Shown: positions 17,475-26,749, counted from the stretch's first letter. The stretch is 64,000 bases of DNA from JAKAAZ01 sp963817855 (GCA_963817855.1 CAWFQA010000004.1:372001-436000), one strand, 5' to 3'. Notes: generated by a model from the sequence alone, not told the origin. Made by a program: numbers and translations.

Positions 17475-19037
17475 CAGGAGTTGAGTCGCTTGTTCGAAGA
17501 AAATTCGCTGCGATGGCGGCTGTAAAAAAAGTAGATCACGCAGCCCGATCATCAGCCAGATAAAAAAGCTGACCCAGGTGAGCATAGGCAGCCCCAGCAT
17601 CAGGAGCAGGCAAAAGAACACGCTCAGCAGCGGGATGACGGATCCGCCGGGGCACCGGAAGGCGCGGCGGCGGTCTGGTTCCTTGTAGCGCAAAATGATG
17701 ACTCCCGCGGAGACCAATACGAAGGCGAACAACGTACCAATGTTGGAAAGATTAGCGAAAGTTCCAATGTCCAGCAGCCCGGCGGGCAAGCCGACAAACA
17801 AGCCGGCAATCCAGGTGGCGGCGGCGGGGGTTCGAAATCTCGGATGCACGCGACTGAACAGCGAAGGCAACAGGCCGTCACGCGACATGGCGAACCACAC
17901 GCGCGCCTGGCCAATCTGGAAGACCAGGATAGAGGAAATCATCCCCAGCAGTGCGCCAAACAAGACCACCAACTCCACCCAATGCAGAGTCTCGCTGTGA
18001 TTCTGCAGATACAACCGGCGCAGGGTATTCACCACCGGGGCTGCATCCTCCGTCAGCAATTGCCAATTGACCAGACCCGTCAGAACGAGAGCAACGCCGA
18101 CGTAAAGAATTGTTGCGACGATTAAAGTCGCGATGATGCCAATGGGAACATCGCGCTGCGGGTTCTTGCATTCCTCCGCCGCGGTGGAAACCGAGTCGAA
18201 GCCGATATAGGTAAAGAAAATGATGGAGCCACCGGTCAAAACGCCCGCCCATCCATTGGGATAGAAGGGATGCCAGTTCGAGGTGTGGATGAACTGGGCG
18301 CCAAAAATGACAAACAATAGCACGGCGCCGATTTTGAGCAGCACCATGATGTTGTTGGTTTCGGCCGACTCGCGGATGCCGCGGACGAGCAGCACCGTCA
18401 ACAACATCACGATCAGGAATGCGGGGACGTTGAAACCGAAATGCCAGCCGGGGGAATAGAGGACATGACCGCTCAGATCCTGCAGACCGCTGGGAAGGAA
18501 AGCCGGAGAAATCCAGCGCAGGGCCGGGTGGATACCGAACCAGTCCATCAAGGCGACTACGTGGGCGGCGAAACCCACGCTGACCGCCATGTTGGAGAAA
18601 GCATATTCCAGGATCAGATCCCATCCGATGACCCAGGCCACCAGCTCCCCCATGGTCACGTAAGTATAGGTGTAGGCGCTGCCGGCAATGGGGATCATGG
18701 AGGCCAGCTCGGCGTAACACAGGCCAGTAAAACCGCAGACGATGGCCACCAGCATCAGGGAAACGGCCAACGCAGGGCCCGCGCCGGGGCGTCCTAGCAT
18801 TGCCGTGTGATGCATCAGGTAATCGAGGACCGGCGTGTTCAGAATGGAGGAAGTATCGAAACTTTGGCCAGCGATTGCCGTGCCGATGACCGTAAAAATG
18901 CCGGAGCCGATCACGGCGCCGATACCCAGCGCGGTTAACGACAACGGGCCCAGAGTCTTGCGCAGACTATGGGCCGGATCCTCAGATTCGCGGATCAGCT
19001 TGTCGATGGATTTTGTGGCGAAGATCTGTTTTGACAG
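17474..19037 (-). CDS. APC-family amino acid permease, 3' end frameshifted into add
   Basis: Twelve-helix amino acid transporter of the APC superfamily (cationic amino acid transporter type). Seen: ATKSIDKLIRESEDPAHSLR, then LTALGIGAVIGSGIF (helix 1), YAELASMIPIAGSAYTYTY and YIGFDSVSTAAEECKNPQRD. Conserved sequence extends upstream of the TTG at 18944, so the start is farther out. CTG at 19035-19037 has AGGAG 7 bases before it. ATG at 19057-19059 would need one more base removed near the CCC at the start. At the 3' end the frame reads IGLRDLLFLQ and runs into the deaminase. Deleting one base at about 17540 gives IGLVIYFFYSRHRSEFSSNK RLNS-stop, a normal permease end. The span of 1564 bases equals 521 codons plus one base, as expected for one extra nucleotide. 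As written, the two genes make one 870-residue frame. Confidence 0.85.
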
Positions 19038-19136
19038 GGTTCTGCTCCTGAAATTGCATTTCGCTCAATCCATCATGGGATCGCCAAGGCCGTAACGCGA
19101 ATGGCCCCGGACAAGGATTGCAACTCTATCGCTGCT

Positions 19137-19292
19137 TTACCGCTTGGCTGTTCCACGTGCAAGCTTCTTCAGCTTTTGCTTGTTGGAGCCGCGTGGAACC
19201 GTACGCTTTGGCTTGGGAGCAGCCTTTTTCCGGGCTGCGCGCTTCACTTTTTTCCGTTCCGTCGTATCGGTGATTGCTTTCGTATTTGCCAT
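19137..19292 (-). CDS. Very basic 51-residue protein
   Basis: From ATG 19292 the frame reads MANTKAITDTTERKKVKRAA and continues with Lys/Arg-rich sequence (RKKAAPKPKRTVPRGSNKQK) to TAA at 19137. Over 40% of residues are Lys or Arg, with Ala, Pro and Thr; this is the make-up of a nucleic-acid-binding tail protein (histone H1-like or ribosome-associated). A GAGAG stretch lies 13-17 bases upstream of the start. It sits in the gap between the permease and the helicase, on their strand. Function is inferred from composition only; a chance frame is possible. Confidence 0.55.
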   Translation of the reverse strand: MANTKAITDTTERKKVKRAARKKAAPKPKRTVPRGSNKQKLKKLARGTAKR

Positions 19293-19360
19293 TGGGTAAG
19301 AAATTCTCTCTCTTTAACGCTAGTTGTTGATGCGGATGAAAAATGGAATCGGGAGACGCT

Positions 19361-22057
19361 TCAGACTCGCTCCAGCTGAGCGAACTTCTCCACAAGTTTT
19401 TTAATGCCGAACCGAGAAAATTGTACCGTAATCTTTGCATTTTCCCCGTCACCTTCGCGTTTGAAAACAACCCCTTCTCCATATTTCGGATGCCGAACGC
19501 GCTGTCCGCTGCGAAAACCAGTTTTGCCTGAAGGATCAGCAACTGGAACTTGCGGGCGTGGAAACTTCTGACCGCGGGACGCGAAAAACTGTGCGATATT
19601 GTCGATCGAACCTCGCGCCGGGCTGCCTGAGGTCTTGCTTTGGCCGCCGGTTGAGCCGCCAGCGAAATCCTGCGGGCGCTGGTCTTCGTCTTCATAGCTC
19701 CAATGCTGATCGCCGTCATTCTCTCGCGCGGTTCGGTGCGGGTTGGGGCGCGTGCTTTGCGCAGCGTAGCCTCCCCAGGTATTTGCCGGCACTGGCGCGC
19801 TGAGATCCTCAATCAAGTGGCCGGGAATTTCACCTAGGAAGCGCGAAGGCGTGGAAAACTCCGGCGAATCGTTACCGTAGCGGCGACGAAAACGCGCGCG
19901 CGTCACCAGCAGTGCATCCATGGCGCGAGTCATGCCGACATAGCAAAGGCGGCGCTCCTCTTCCAGGCCCTCCCCGTCATTGATGGTGCGTGAATGCGGA
20001 AACAGGCCCTCTTCCATGCCTGCAAGAAAGACCAGAGGAAACTCAAGCCCTTTGGCCGCGTGGAGCGTCATCAGCGTAACCCGGGATTCGGGATCGTACT
20101 TGTCGGTGTCGCTAACCAGGGCAGCGTGATCGAGGAACTCGGTCAGTGTCTCGCCGCGCTCGTGAGCATCCTGTGCGGCATTCACAAGCTCGCGCAGGTT
20201 CTCAATGCGGGATTGCGACTCTGGCGTTGCTTCTTCTTCCAGAACCTTGATATAGCCGCTGCGGTCGATCAGGAACTTGATCAGCTCCGGCAGCGTGGCA
20301 GGATCTCCCGGTTTACGAAACGCATTTTCTTCTGACGGAGAGGTGCTAGCGAGCAGGGATTTGCGTTCATGGGGTGTGAGCTTCTTCGCATCCTCATTTG
20401 GCCGCGTGGTCGCGAAAGGAGAAAATTCCGCCGGATCGAATGCCTCTGCCAATCCTTCATCGCGGGTGTACTCCGCTTCAGCAAGGTCATCGTCTGTCAT
20501 TCCAAAGTCAAAGCTGATGGCGTCATCGTCGGAAGCAGCTGCAGTTTCGTCAGGGAGTTCTAAATCGTCGACAGGGGCGGCAACGTCCAGGCTCAACTTG
20601 TCTGCGAAATTTGGAGCCAGCATGGCACGCGCGTCTTCGATGATCCCGCGGAAATTCTGCAATGCCGAAATGGCCCGCGCCGACACCAGCCGCTGCACAA
20701 TGGTTTCGCGGATGGCATCCCAGGTGCTGATGCCGGTTTCCAGCGCCAGGCGCTCGATGGTATCGAGAGTGGTCTTGCCGATGCCGCGTGGGGGCGTATT
20801 GATGGATCGCTGCAGGGCAATCGAGTCACTGGGATTCAGCACCAGCTTCAGGTAGCTGAGCATGTCCTTGATTTCCGCGCGATCGTAAAAGGAGAATCCG
20901 CCGACCATGGTGTACTGGATGCCGTACCGTCGCAGCGCTTCTTCTACAAGGCGCGACTGCGAATTGGTGCGATAGAGCACGGCGATGCGGGGCGGTTCGG
21001 CCTCGTTGCCGGTTTGGCGAATATATTTCTGGATGTGATCGGCAATAAAGAGCGCTTCGCCCTCGCCGTCCAGCGCCTCATAATAGCCCACCTGCGCGCC
21101 ACCATCACGGGATGTCCACAGCGTTTTTCCTTTGCGCTGCAGGTTGTTCGAAACGACCGCTCCCGCTGCTTCCAGAATCACCTGGGTGGATCGATAGTTC
21201 TGCTCCAGGCGAATGATTTTGGTGCGTGGGAAATCCTTTTCAAAATCGAGAATGTTACGAATGTCGGCGCCGCGCCAGGAATAGATGCTCTGATCTTCAT
21301 CGCCGACGACGCAGATATTCTGTTCGTCGCCAGCCAGCATCTTCATCAGTTCATATTGCGGGCGGTTCGTGTCCTGATATTCATCGATCAGCACGTAGCG
21401 GAAGCGGCGATTGTAATAACTGCGGACGGCAGGCACGGCACGCAGCAGGCGAACCGCTTCCAGCAGCAAATCGTCAAAGTCGAGCGCGTTGGCGCGCTCC
21501 AACTCCTTGTTGTAGAGGTCATAGAGATGAGCAATTCGCTCCGACTTTGGGTCAGACGATTGCAAGTAAATCTCTTGCGGAGCCAGCATGTGGTTCTTCG
21601 CCCAGGAAATGCGTGAGAGCACGATGCGCGGAGTGAACTGCTTATCCTCGACGCCTAAGCGCCGCATCAGTTGCTTAACCAGGCTTTGCTGCTCGGTTTC
21701 GTCGTAAATTACGAAATCTTTGGTTCGCCCCTTTTCGCCGATGCGCAGGGCTTCAATATCGCGGCGCAGCACTCGCACGCAAAAGGAGTGAAACGTTGCC
21801 AGCAAGGGCCGCGCCAGGCTGCGGTGGTCCATCAGTCGTTCGACACGCTCCGACATTTCCTTGGCTGCCTTGTTGGTGAACGTAACCGCAAGGATGGAAT
21901 CCGCAGGCACTCCGCGTTCTTCAATCAGATAAGCGATCCGATGCGTGATCACGCGGGTTTTTCCAGACCCGGCCCCGGCGAGGATCAACAACGGGCCCTC
22001 TACATTTTCAATGGCCGCACGCTGCTGCGGATTCATATGTTCAAGCAATCGGGACAC
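19361..22057 (-). CDS. pcrA: UvrD/PcrA-type superfamily 1 DNA helicase
   Basis: 898 residues, longer than the usual ~720-750. Motifs: AGAGSGKTRVITHRIAYLI (Walker A, around residue 27), AVTFTNKAAKEMSERV (Ia), DEYQDTNRPQYELMK (II), VGDEDQSIYSWRGAD (III), LEQNYRST (IV), TLMTLHAAKGLEFPLVF (V) and ERRLCYVGMTRAMDAL (VI). The extra length is an acidic, low-complexity insert between about residues 490 and 600 (ETAAASDDDAISFDFGMTDD and following). The C-terminus carries a Tudor-like RNA polymerase contact domain (GQRVRHPKYGEGVVFKREGD). GTG start with AGGAG upstream. It acts in nucleotide excision repair, replication restart and, by analogy, transcription-coupled repair. Confidence 0.95.
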   Translation of the reverse strand: MSRLLEHMNPQQRAAIENVEGPLLILAGAGSGKTRVITHRIAYLIEERGVPADSILAVTFTNKAAKEMSERVERLMDHRSLARPLLATFHSFCVRVLRRDIEALRIGEKGRTKDFVIYDETEQQSLVKQLMRRLGVEDKQFTPRIVLSRISWAKNHMLAPQEIYLQSSDPKSERIAHLYDLYNKELERANALDFDDLLLEAVRLLRAVPAVRSYYNRRFRYVLIDEYQDTNRPQYELMKMLAGDEQNICVVGDEDQSIYSWRGADIRNILDFEKDFPRTKIIRLEQNYRSTQVILEAAGAVVSNNLQRKGKTLWTSRDGGAQVGYYEALDGEGEALFIADHIQKYIRQTGNEAEPPRIAVLYRTNSQSRLVEEALRRYGIQYTMVGGFSFYDRAEIKDMLSYLKLVLNPSDSIALQRSINTPPRGIGKTTLDTIERLALETGISTWDAIRETIVQRLVSARAISALQNFRGIIEDARAMLAPNFADKLSLDVAAPVDDLELPDETAAASDDDAISFDFGMTDDDLAEAEYTRDEGLAEAFDPAEFSPFATTRPNEDAKKLTPHERKSLLASTSPSEENAFRKPGDPATLPELIKFLIDRSGYIKVLEEEATPESQSRIENLRELVNAAQDAHERGETLTEFLDHAALVSDTDKYDPESRVTLMTLHAAKGLEFPLVFLAGMEEGLFPHSRTINDGEGLEEERRLCYVGMTRAMDALLVTRARFRRRYGNDSPEFSTPSRFLGEIPGHLIEDLSAPVPANTWGGYAAQSTRPNPHRTARENDGDQHWSYEDEDQRPQDFAGGSTGGQSKTSGSPARGSIDNIAQFFASRGQKFPRPQVPVADPSGKTGFRSGQRVRHPKYGEGVVFKREGDGENAKITVQFSRFGIKKLVEKFAQLERV

Positions 22058-22167
22058 GAAAGGGAAGACTCCTGCGGGTTAGGCGCGCGAATCGCATTCA
22101 TTCGGTGCGACACCTTCAGTGTATCGCGTGGTGAGGTCGATCCGGGTCGCGATATCCTGATGCTGCA

Positions 22168-22731
22168 ATGTCGAAATCAAAAACAATCTGTGTATATTGC
22201 GGGTCCGCAGTCGGGGTGCGCTCTGAGTATCGAAGCATTGCGTCGGAATTGGGTACTGCGATGGCTGAGGCTCATTTCCGACTTGTTTACGGCGGGGCGC
22301 ATGTCGGCCTGATGGGTGTCGTCGCCGATGCGGTGCTCGCCGCCGGCGGGGAAGTGATCGGAGTGATTCCGCAGCAACTCGCCGACCGTGAGGTGGCGCA
22401 TCAAGGCTTGACTGAGTTGCGTGTCGTCCGCAGCATGCATGAGCGAAAGCACATGATGGCGGAGCTGGCGGATGCCTTTGTGGCGATGCCGGGCGGTTAT
22501 GGCACGCTGGATGAGGTGTGCGAGGTTCTCGGCTGGGCGCAGCTGGCGATTCACGACAAACCCATCATCCTGCTGGACACGGCGGAGTATTGGCAGCCTT
22601 TATTCGCCATGCTGGATCGCGCAGTGGAGGAGGGTTTTCTCCAGTCGCAACATCGCCGTCATGCAATGCGAGCCGAGTGTGTGGAGGATGTCTTCAGATT
22701 GTTACAGGCGGAGCGCCCGGTTCTTCGGTGA
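22168..22731 (+). CDS. LOG-family protein (TIGR00730; cytokinin riboside 5'-monophosphate phosphoribohydrolase-like)
   Basis: 187 residues, the standard length. Rossmann-type start KTICVYCGSAVGVRSEYRSI, then LVYGGAHVGLMGVVADAVLA, the signature MHERKHMMAELADAFVAMPG and PGGYGTLDEVCEVLGWAQL. The PGGxGTxxE motif is the nucleotide-binding active site. Plant and actinobacterial homologues release the base from a nucleoside 5'-monophosphate; bacterial members also act on AMP. The gene is divergent from the helicase. Its last 38 bases overlap the end of the convergent DUF971 gene. Confidence 0.93.
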   Translation: MSKSKTICVYCGSAVGVRSEYRSIASELGTAMAEAHFRLVYGGAHVGLMGVVADAVLAAGGEVIGVIPQQLADREVAHQGLTELRVVRSMHERKHMMAELADAFVAMPGGYGTLDEVCEVLGWAQLAIHDKPIILLDTAEYWQPLFAMLDRAVEEGFLQSQHRRHAMRAECVEDVFRLLQAERPVLR

Positions 22732-23158
22732 AGGTGACGCGGCAAGAATCACAATTGCAGACCGAACGCAGGTAATGCCAGGAATAAATGCCGCTGGTAT
22801 GGCCATCGTTCCAATCGAAGCTGATGGCATACCGTCCGACTGCGTTGACTTTGTTCGGTCGCACTGCGGGCTTGAAGATCGGCAACGCCGTTTTGGGCTC
22901 TGGCTTCTGTTCGCCTGGTGTCCGACCTTCTGCCTCGCGTTCTTCCACGCAAGTGGCGCATGGGCATGCGGCACGCAACCATGCGAAGGTCCAGTGGCTG
23001 GTGTGGCCATCTTTCCATACAATCTCGACGCCCGTACCCTCCGTCTGGTTGACGCGGACACGCTGGGGATCAATGGCATCGCGTGACAATTCTTTTTCCT
23101 GACCCGTGGCCTTGCGCGCGGCGTCTTCCGGAATGATACGGATGCCCTCGTGGCTCAT
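22694..23158 (-). CDS. DUF971 protein (gamma-butyrobetaine-hydroxylase-like N-terminal fold)
   Basis: 154 residues. The DUF971 pattern is clear: VEIVWKDGHTSHWTFAWLRA then ACPCATC, and later VGRYAISFDWNDGHTSGIYS then WHYLRSVC. The cysteine pairs CPCATC and CNCDSC can hold a metal, as in the zinc-binding N-domain of gamma-butyrobetaine hydroxylase and in Fe-S-related proteins. It follows the ferric-reductase-like gene by 9 bases, so the two share a transcript. Its end overlaps the end of the convergent LOG gene by 38 bases. Confidence 0.87.
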   Translation of the reverse strand: MSHEGIRIIPEDAARKATGQEKELSRDAIDPQRVRVNQTEGTGVEIVWKDGHTSHWTFAWLRAACPCATCVEEREAEGRTPGEQKPEPKTALPIFKPAVRPNKVNAVGRYAISFDWNDGHTSGIYSWHYLRSVCNCDSCRVTFTEEPGAPPVTI

Positions 23159-23167
23159 ACTTTTGTT

Positions 23168-23881
23168 CTACACCTGATCGCGACGCGCCGTATTGGCACG
23201 CCGCCTTTGAAATCCAAGGGCCTGCAATACCAGTGTGATGGCGCCAAATGTTGCCACAGTGGCGACAAACGGGACGTGCTGTTTTTCCATGGTCTGGAAG
23301 GCAATCGTATGCATAAACGCAAACACGAACAGCACATAGTTCCAGCGCTGCAGCTGTTTCCATTCGTGTGTGCCCAGGCGGCGCAGCGCATAATCGTTGG
23401 AGGTGGCGAAGAGAAGAAGCAGAACGATCGTTGCAACCGACCCAGTGTAGTTGGCGAAGCCAAAAATATCGTGCCGCATCGGAAAGGTATGCCCTTCGCT
23501 TCGCTGATACACAAAATATAGCCAAGGGCGGCCACGCATGTGCACGCAGAGCCCGATGACGGTGTGAAGAATGCCCAGGATCCCCGCCCAGATCCCTATG
23601 TCGCGCCGAAGGTCGCTCGACACTGGGGTGCGTCGGCCGAGTAGCAGGTTCCATGGTCCAATCCAAAGCGTAATGACGAGCAAGATTAGTGCCGGATATG
23701 CAGTCGAAAAGCTCAACCGCGTGATGACGTCGCGATACGGCCGCGTGATGTATAGGGCAAACACGGCGAGGGCTGCCACGAGTAGCAGAAACAGGTGATG
23801 CGTCCATAGGCGGCGCACGAAACGTCTCGTTTGCGATCGTGCCGTTCGACTTGCAGCAACTTCGGTTATTGATCGACTCAC
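23168..23881 (-). CDS. Ferric-reductase-like transmembrane protein (MsrQ-type heme protein)
   Basis: 237 residues with about six hydrophobic helices. Likely heme histidines are in GILGILHTVIGLCVHMRGRP (two His) and FVFAFMHTIAFQTME, the usual spacing of the ferric reductase-like domain. It has no FAD/NAD domain of its own, as in MsrQ/YedZ. The GTG start shares its first base with the last base of the exporter stop (TAGTG), a coupled junction. DUF971 follows 9 bases later. The likely role is electron transfer in the inner membrane; no MsrP partner is in the window. Confidence 0.8.
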   Translation of the reverse strand: MSRSITEVAASRTARSQTRRFVRRLWTHHLFLLLVAALAVFALYITRPYRDVITRLSFSTAYPALILLVITLWIGPWNLLLGRRTPVSSDLRRDIGIWAGILGILHTVIGLCVHMRGRPWLYFVYQRSEGHTFPMRHDIFGFANYTGSVATIVLLLLFATSNDYALRRLGTHEWKQLQRWNYVLFVFAFMHTIAFQTMEKQHVPFVATVATFGAITLVLQALGFQRRRANTARRDQV

Positions 23882-24666
23882 TAGTAAAGTTTCCAGAAAA
23901 AATACGTTGTTACGATACAGCCCAAGGTGACGACCAGCGCGCGAATGCCGCGAGGTTTATGCTTGCGTGCCGCCCGTGCAGTAAGATACCCGCCGATGCT
24001 ACCTGCAATCATCATCGCAGCGCCATAGCGCCACAGAACCGCGCCGTAGAAGATGAACGTGGCGGCCGCAATGGTGTTGGACGTACTGGTGATGACGGTT
24101 TTCAATGCATTGATTTCGTGGACGCTATCGACGCCTGCAAAACTGAGGGTTGCCATAATCAACAGGCCGGCGCCGGCACCAAAAAAACCGACGTAGAGCG
24201 AAATGGCAAAGATCCCGATGGGCAGCAGAATGCGCGCCAGCGGCCGCAATCCGCTTGCGTGGGAATCATGCTTCCCCTGAAACACGTGCTGCTGCAATAT
24301 AGGCCCAACCGAAAAGAGTAAAGTTGCCGTAAGCAGCAGCCAGGGCACCATGCGGAGAAAAGTTTGCTGGCGCGTTGCAAGCAAGAGGCGCGCTCCCAGC
24401 AGGCCGCCTGCAAATGCCGCAATTAACAGCGTTGGCAACATGGTGTGGTAGCGCCGCAACTCGCGTCGATACGCTGCGGCCGAGGTGATTTGCCCAGGCA
24501 GCAAGGCTACTGTGTTGGTTGCGTTGGCATGTACCGGAAGCACGCCAACTTGCAGCAGGGCAGGGAATGACAGCAAGGACCCGCCACCGGCAATCGCATT
24601 GATTCCCCCTGCAACAAAGGCAGCGAAACAGAGCCATGTGAGATGGAGCAGGGAGAAAGACGGCAT
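23881..24666 (-). CDS. TSUP (TauE/SafE) family exporter
   Basis: 261 residues with about eight hydrophobic helices. N-terminal signature FVAGGINAIAGGGSLLSFPA and the second-half repeat VGFFGAGAGLLIMATLSFAG are typical of the TSUP family, which exports sulfite, sulfonates or other small organic anions. It lies between a LysR regulator (same strand, 70 bases upstream) and a ferric-reductase-like gene with which it shares a base. The substrate is not known; sulfur anions are the family default. Confidence 0.9.
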   Translation of the reverse strand: MPSFSLLHLTWLCFAAFVAGGINAIAGGGSLLSFPALLQVGVLPVHANATNTVALLPGQITSAAAYRRELRRYHTMLPTLLIAAFAGGLLGARLLLATRQQTFLRMVPWLLLTATLLFSVGPILQQHVFQGKHDSHASGLRPLARILLPIGIFAISLYVGFFGAGAGLLIMATLSFAGVDSVHEINALKTVITSTSNTIAAATFIFYGAVLWRYGAAMMIAGSIGGYLTARAARKHKPRGIRALVVTLGCIVTTYFFWKLY

Positions 24667-24736
24667 TAATTGAGATTGTAGCGTGATGCGATTTGGCGCG
24701 ACTCTGAGGCGATGCGTGCATCAACCCGCAGGCCGT

Positions 24737-25642
24737 TTAGCTCACAGCGGCGTTGCGCGGCAGGCCGACGCTGCCATGCATAATCTCAATAAAAGCCTGG
24801 GCGGCGCGGCTGAGCGACTTGTCTTTGCGATAGATCAGAACCAGGTCGCGCGCAATGCGAACGTCTTCCAATTCGACGACCCCCAGCAGTCCCGCGGCAA
24901 ATTCTGTCACTGTGTTGGAGCGAGCCTGGAAGCCAATGCCGACGCCGGCAGCAGCGAATCGCTTGATCAGTTCGTTGGATTCCAATTCCATTGAGATTTC
25001 CGGCTTGAGCTGCCCGGTGGCAAACATCTGATCGATTGCATCGCGAGTGCGACCTTGCTTGGGAAGGATCAATGGGTAGGACGCAACCCCTGCCAGCTTG
25101 GTCATTGGCTTGCTTGTTAGCGGATGACCGACTGCGGTGATCACGACCATCTCATCCTTGTGAACCGGCACGATGGTCAGGCGCGGATCGTTGACCGGTT
25201 GTGTCGTCACCCCGAAATCCACTTCCTGTGACAGGACTGCTTCCATGGTTCGAGAGCGTTCATGGCGCGCGATGGAAACCGACACGCGTGGATATTTTCC
25301 TTTGAACTGCGCGAAAACCTGCGGCAGGATGTAGAGGCAGGTCGCTTCATTGGCACTTACGACCAGCTGGCCCCGCGGCGTGCGAGCCATTTCCGCCAAC
25401 GCACGAACAATATTGCGTCGCGCCTGCAAAGTCTCTTCCGCATATTCCAGGAAAAGTCTGCCGCCTCCGGTCAGCGTGACACGGCCGCCGGTTCGATCAA
25501 ACAATCTGGCGCCAATGTCCTCTTCGAGAGCTCGAATCTGCGCAGAAATGGCTGGCTGGGTGCGAAACAGTTTCTCCGCAGCGCGGGAAAAACTCGCATT
25601 CCGTGCCACCTCGACAAACGCTTTGAGCTGCTCAAAATCCAT
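24737..25642 (-). CDS. LysR-family transcriptional regulator
   Basis: 301 residues. The N-terminal helix-turn-helix is canonical: MDFEQLKAFVEVARNASFSR, then AEKLFRTQPAISAQIRALEE and IGARLFDRTGGRVTLTGGGR. The remainder is a two-lobed periplasmic-binding-like effector domain. It is on the same strand as, and 70 bases before, the TSUP exporter. LysR genes are usually divergent from their target, so this arrangement suggests co-transcription and autoregulation; a CysB/CysL-like response to sulfur metabolites is a guess from the neighbour. Confidence 0.93.
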   Translation of the reverse strand: MDFEQLKAFVEVARNASFSRAAEKLFRTQPAISAQIRALEEDIGARLFDRTGGRVTLTGGGRLFLEYAEETLQARRNIVRALAEMARTPRGQLVVSANEATCLYILPQVFAQFKGKYPRVSVSIARHERSRTMEAVLSQEVDFGVTTQPVNDPRLTIVPVHKDEMVVITAVGHPLTSKPMTKLAGVASYPLILPKQGRTRDAIDQMFATGQLKPEISMELESNELIKRFAAAGVGIGFQARSNTVTEFAAGLLGVVELEDVRIARDLVLIYRKDKSLSRAAQAFIEIMHGSVGLPRNAAVS

Positions 25643-25819
25643 GGTTTTCAGTTCAAAAGCCGGAACTGCGGAAGCCGGACCCGAAAGCTACGATAAAAAA
25701 ATACTATTTGAAGGATAAAGGAAATCTATTTCAGTGTACCTGCGAACATGAAACAGAGACGATGGGAGTCAACGATAGCGTTTCATTGATCGCTTTGGTA
25801 GCGGCGAACGATAGGCGTG

Positions 25820-26749
25820 TCAGTGGCTTGGTGGCGCAGGTGTTACGGGAGTTTGTGACTTGGGGTGAGCGGCACGCTGCGCTTCTTTCTCTGCGGCTTC
25901 GCGGGCCAACTTCTTAGCCTTCTTGTTCTTATAGTGGAGAGCAATATCGGGCCAGAATTCGATCAGTTCCGCACCGATCGCCCCTTCGATCGTAACCGTC
26001 AGTCCGCGCTGAAGGGTGTCTGACACGGTGCGTTGTGCGTCGGGATAGTACACGTTGGAAATGGCTGCTCCAATCAGGTTGCCGACGACGTTGGAGTAGT
26101 TCGGGCCCCAGGTTCCGTTATCGCGCTTGGACCATCCCGTGCTTCCTGCGGCCCACAGGGCGCGGGTGATGAATTTGCCGTGGCCTCTCTGGTAATACCG
26201 CGGATCTTCATGCAAAAGACTCGGCAGGACCGCATTGCCGAAGAAATTGCCGGTGAAATAGTCGGTATACGCAGCGCCGTATCGCTTGGCATAGCCTTCC
26301 ACGCCCTGTCCGTATTCGGAGAAATCGTCGTCGGCCTGCGATATACCGGCAACCACGGCCGTCAACGCAAACGGCCACGGGTCGGTCGCGCTCTTGAAAA
26401 AAAGCTGGAATTTCTGGCGAGGGCTGAGAGGAAGCGCGTCGTGATTCTGTGTGGTGTTAAACGTCGCCATTACACCCATGATTCGTTGCTTTTCCTGCAG
26501 TTTCAGTTGCTGCTCCGCCGTCAGCGGCAGGTTTGTTTGCGGGGCTTGGCTCGAACTGCTTTGACCTGCAGACGCAGTGCCGTTTGTTTGCTGCGCTGGA
26601 TTATTCTGAGAATCACTTGGCTGTACTTGCGGGGATGGGTTGTCGGGCAAGGTCAAGGAGGCGTTAGCCGATTGGCATCGTGCCAGGGGGACAGCTAGAA
26701 AGAAGACTACGGCCATCGAAGCAGCCGCTAACCGGCAAATCTGAGCCAA
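25820..26749 (-). CDS. Exported protein of unknown function
   Basis: 309 residues from a TTG at 26749, supported by AGAGG 7 bases upstream. A signal peptide is clear (LAAASMAVVFFLAVPLARCQ). A Pro/Gln/Ser/Asn-rich linker (about residues 30-75) leads to a conserved-looking core: SPRQKFQLFFKSATDPWPFA, QADDDFSEYGQGVEGYAKRY, NFFGNAVLPSLLHEDPRYY and NVVGNLIGAAISNVYYPDA. It ends in a Lys/Ala-rich helix and a Pro tail. I recall similar exported proteins from Acidobacteriota but no known function; the core is helical and may associate with the outer membrane. Confidence 0.75.
   Translation of the reverse strand: MAQICRLAAASMAVVFFLAVPLARCQSANASLTLPDNPSPQVQPSDSQNNPAQQTNGTASAGQSSSSQAPQTNLPLTAEQQLKLQEKQRIMGVMATFNTTQNHDALPLSPRQKFQLFFKSATDPWPFALTAVVAGISQADDDFSEYGQGVEGYAKRYGAAYTDYFTGNFFGNAVLPSLLHEDPRYYQRGHGKFITRALWAAGSTGWSKRDNGTWGPNYSNVVGNLIGAAISNVYYPDAQRTVSDTLQRGLTVTIEGAIGAELIEFWPDIALHYKNKKAKKLAREAAEKEAQRAAHPKSQTPVTPAPPSH

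Noticed and set aside
16425..19059. A true designed permease-deaminase fusion
   Set aside because: Removal of one base restores a normal permease end and an overlapping TGATG junction, so the fusion is secondary to a frameshift or an error.
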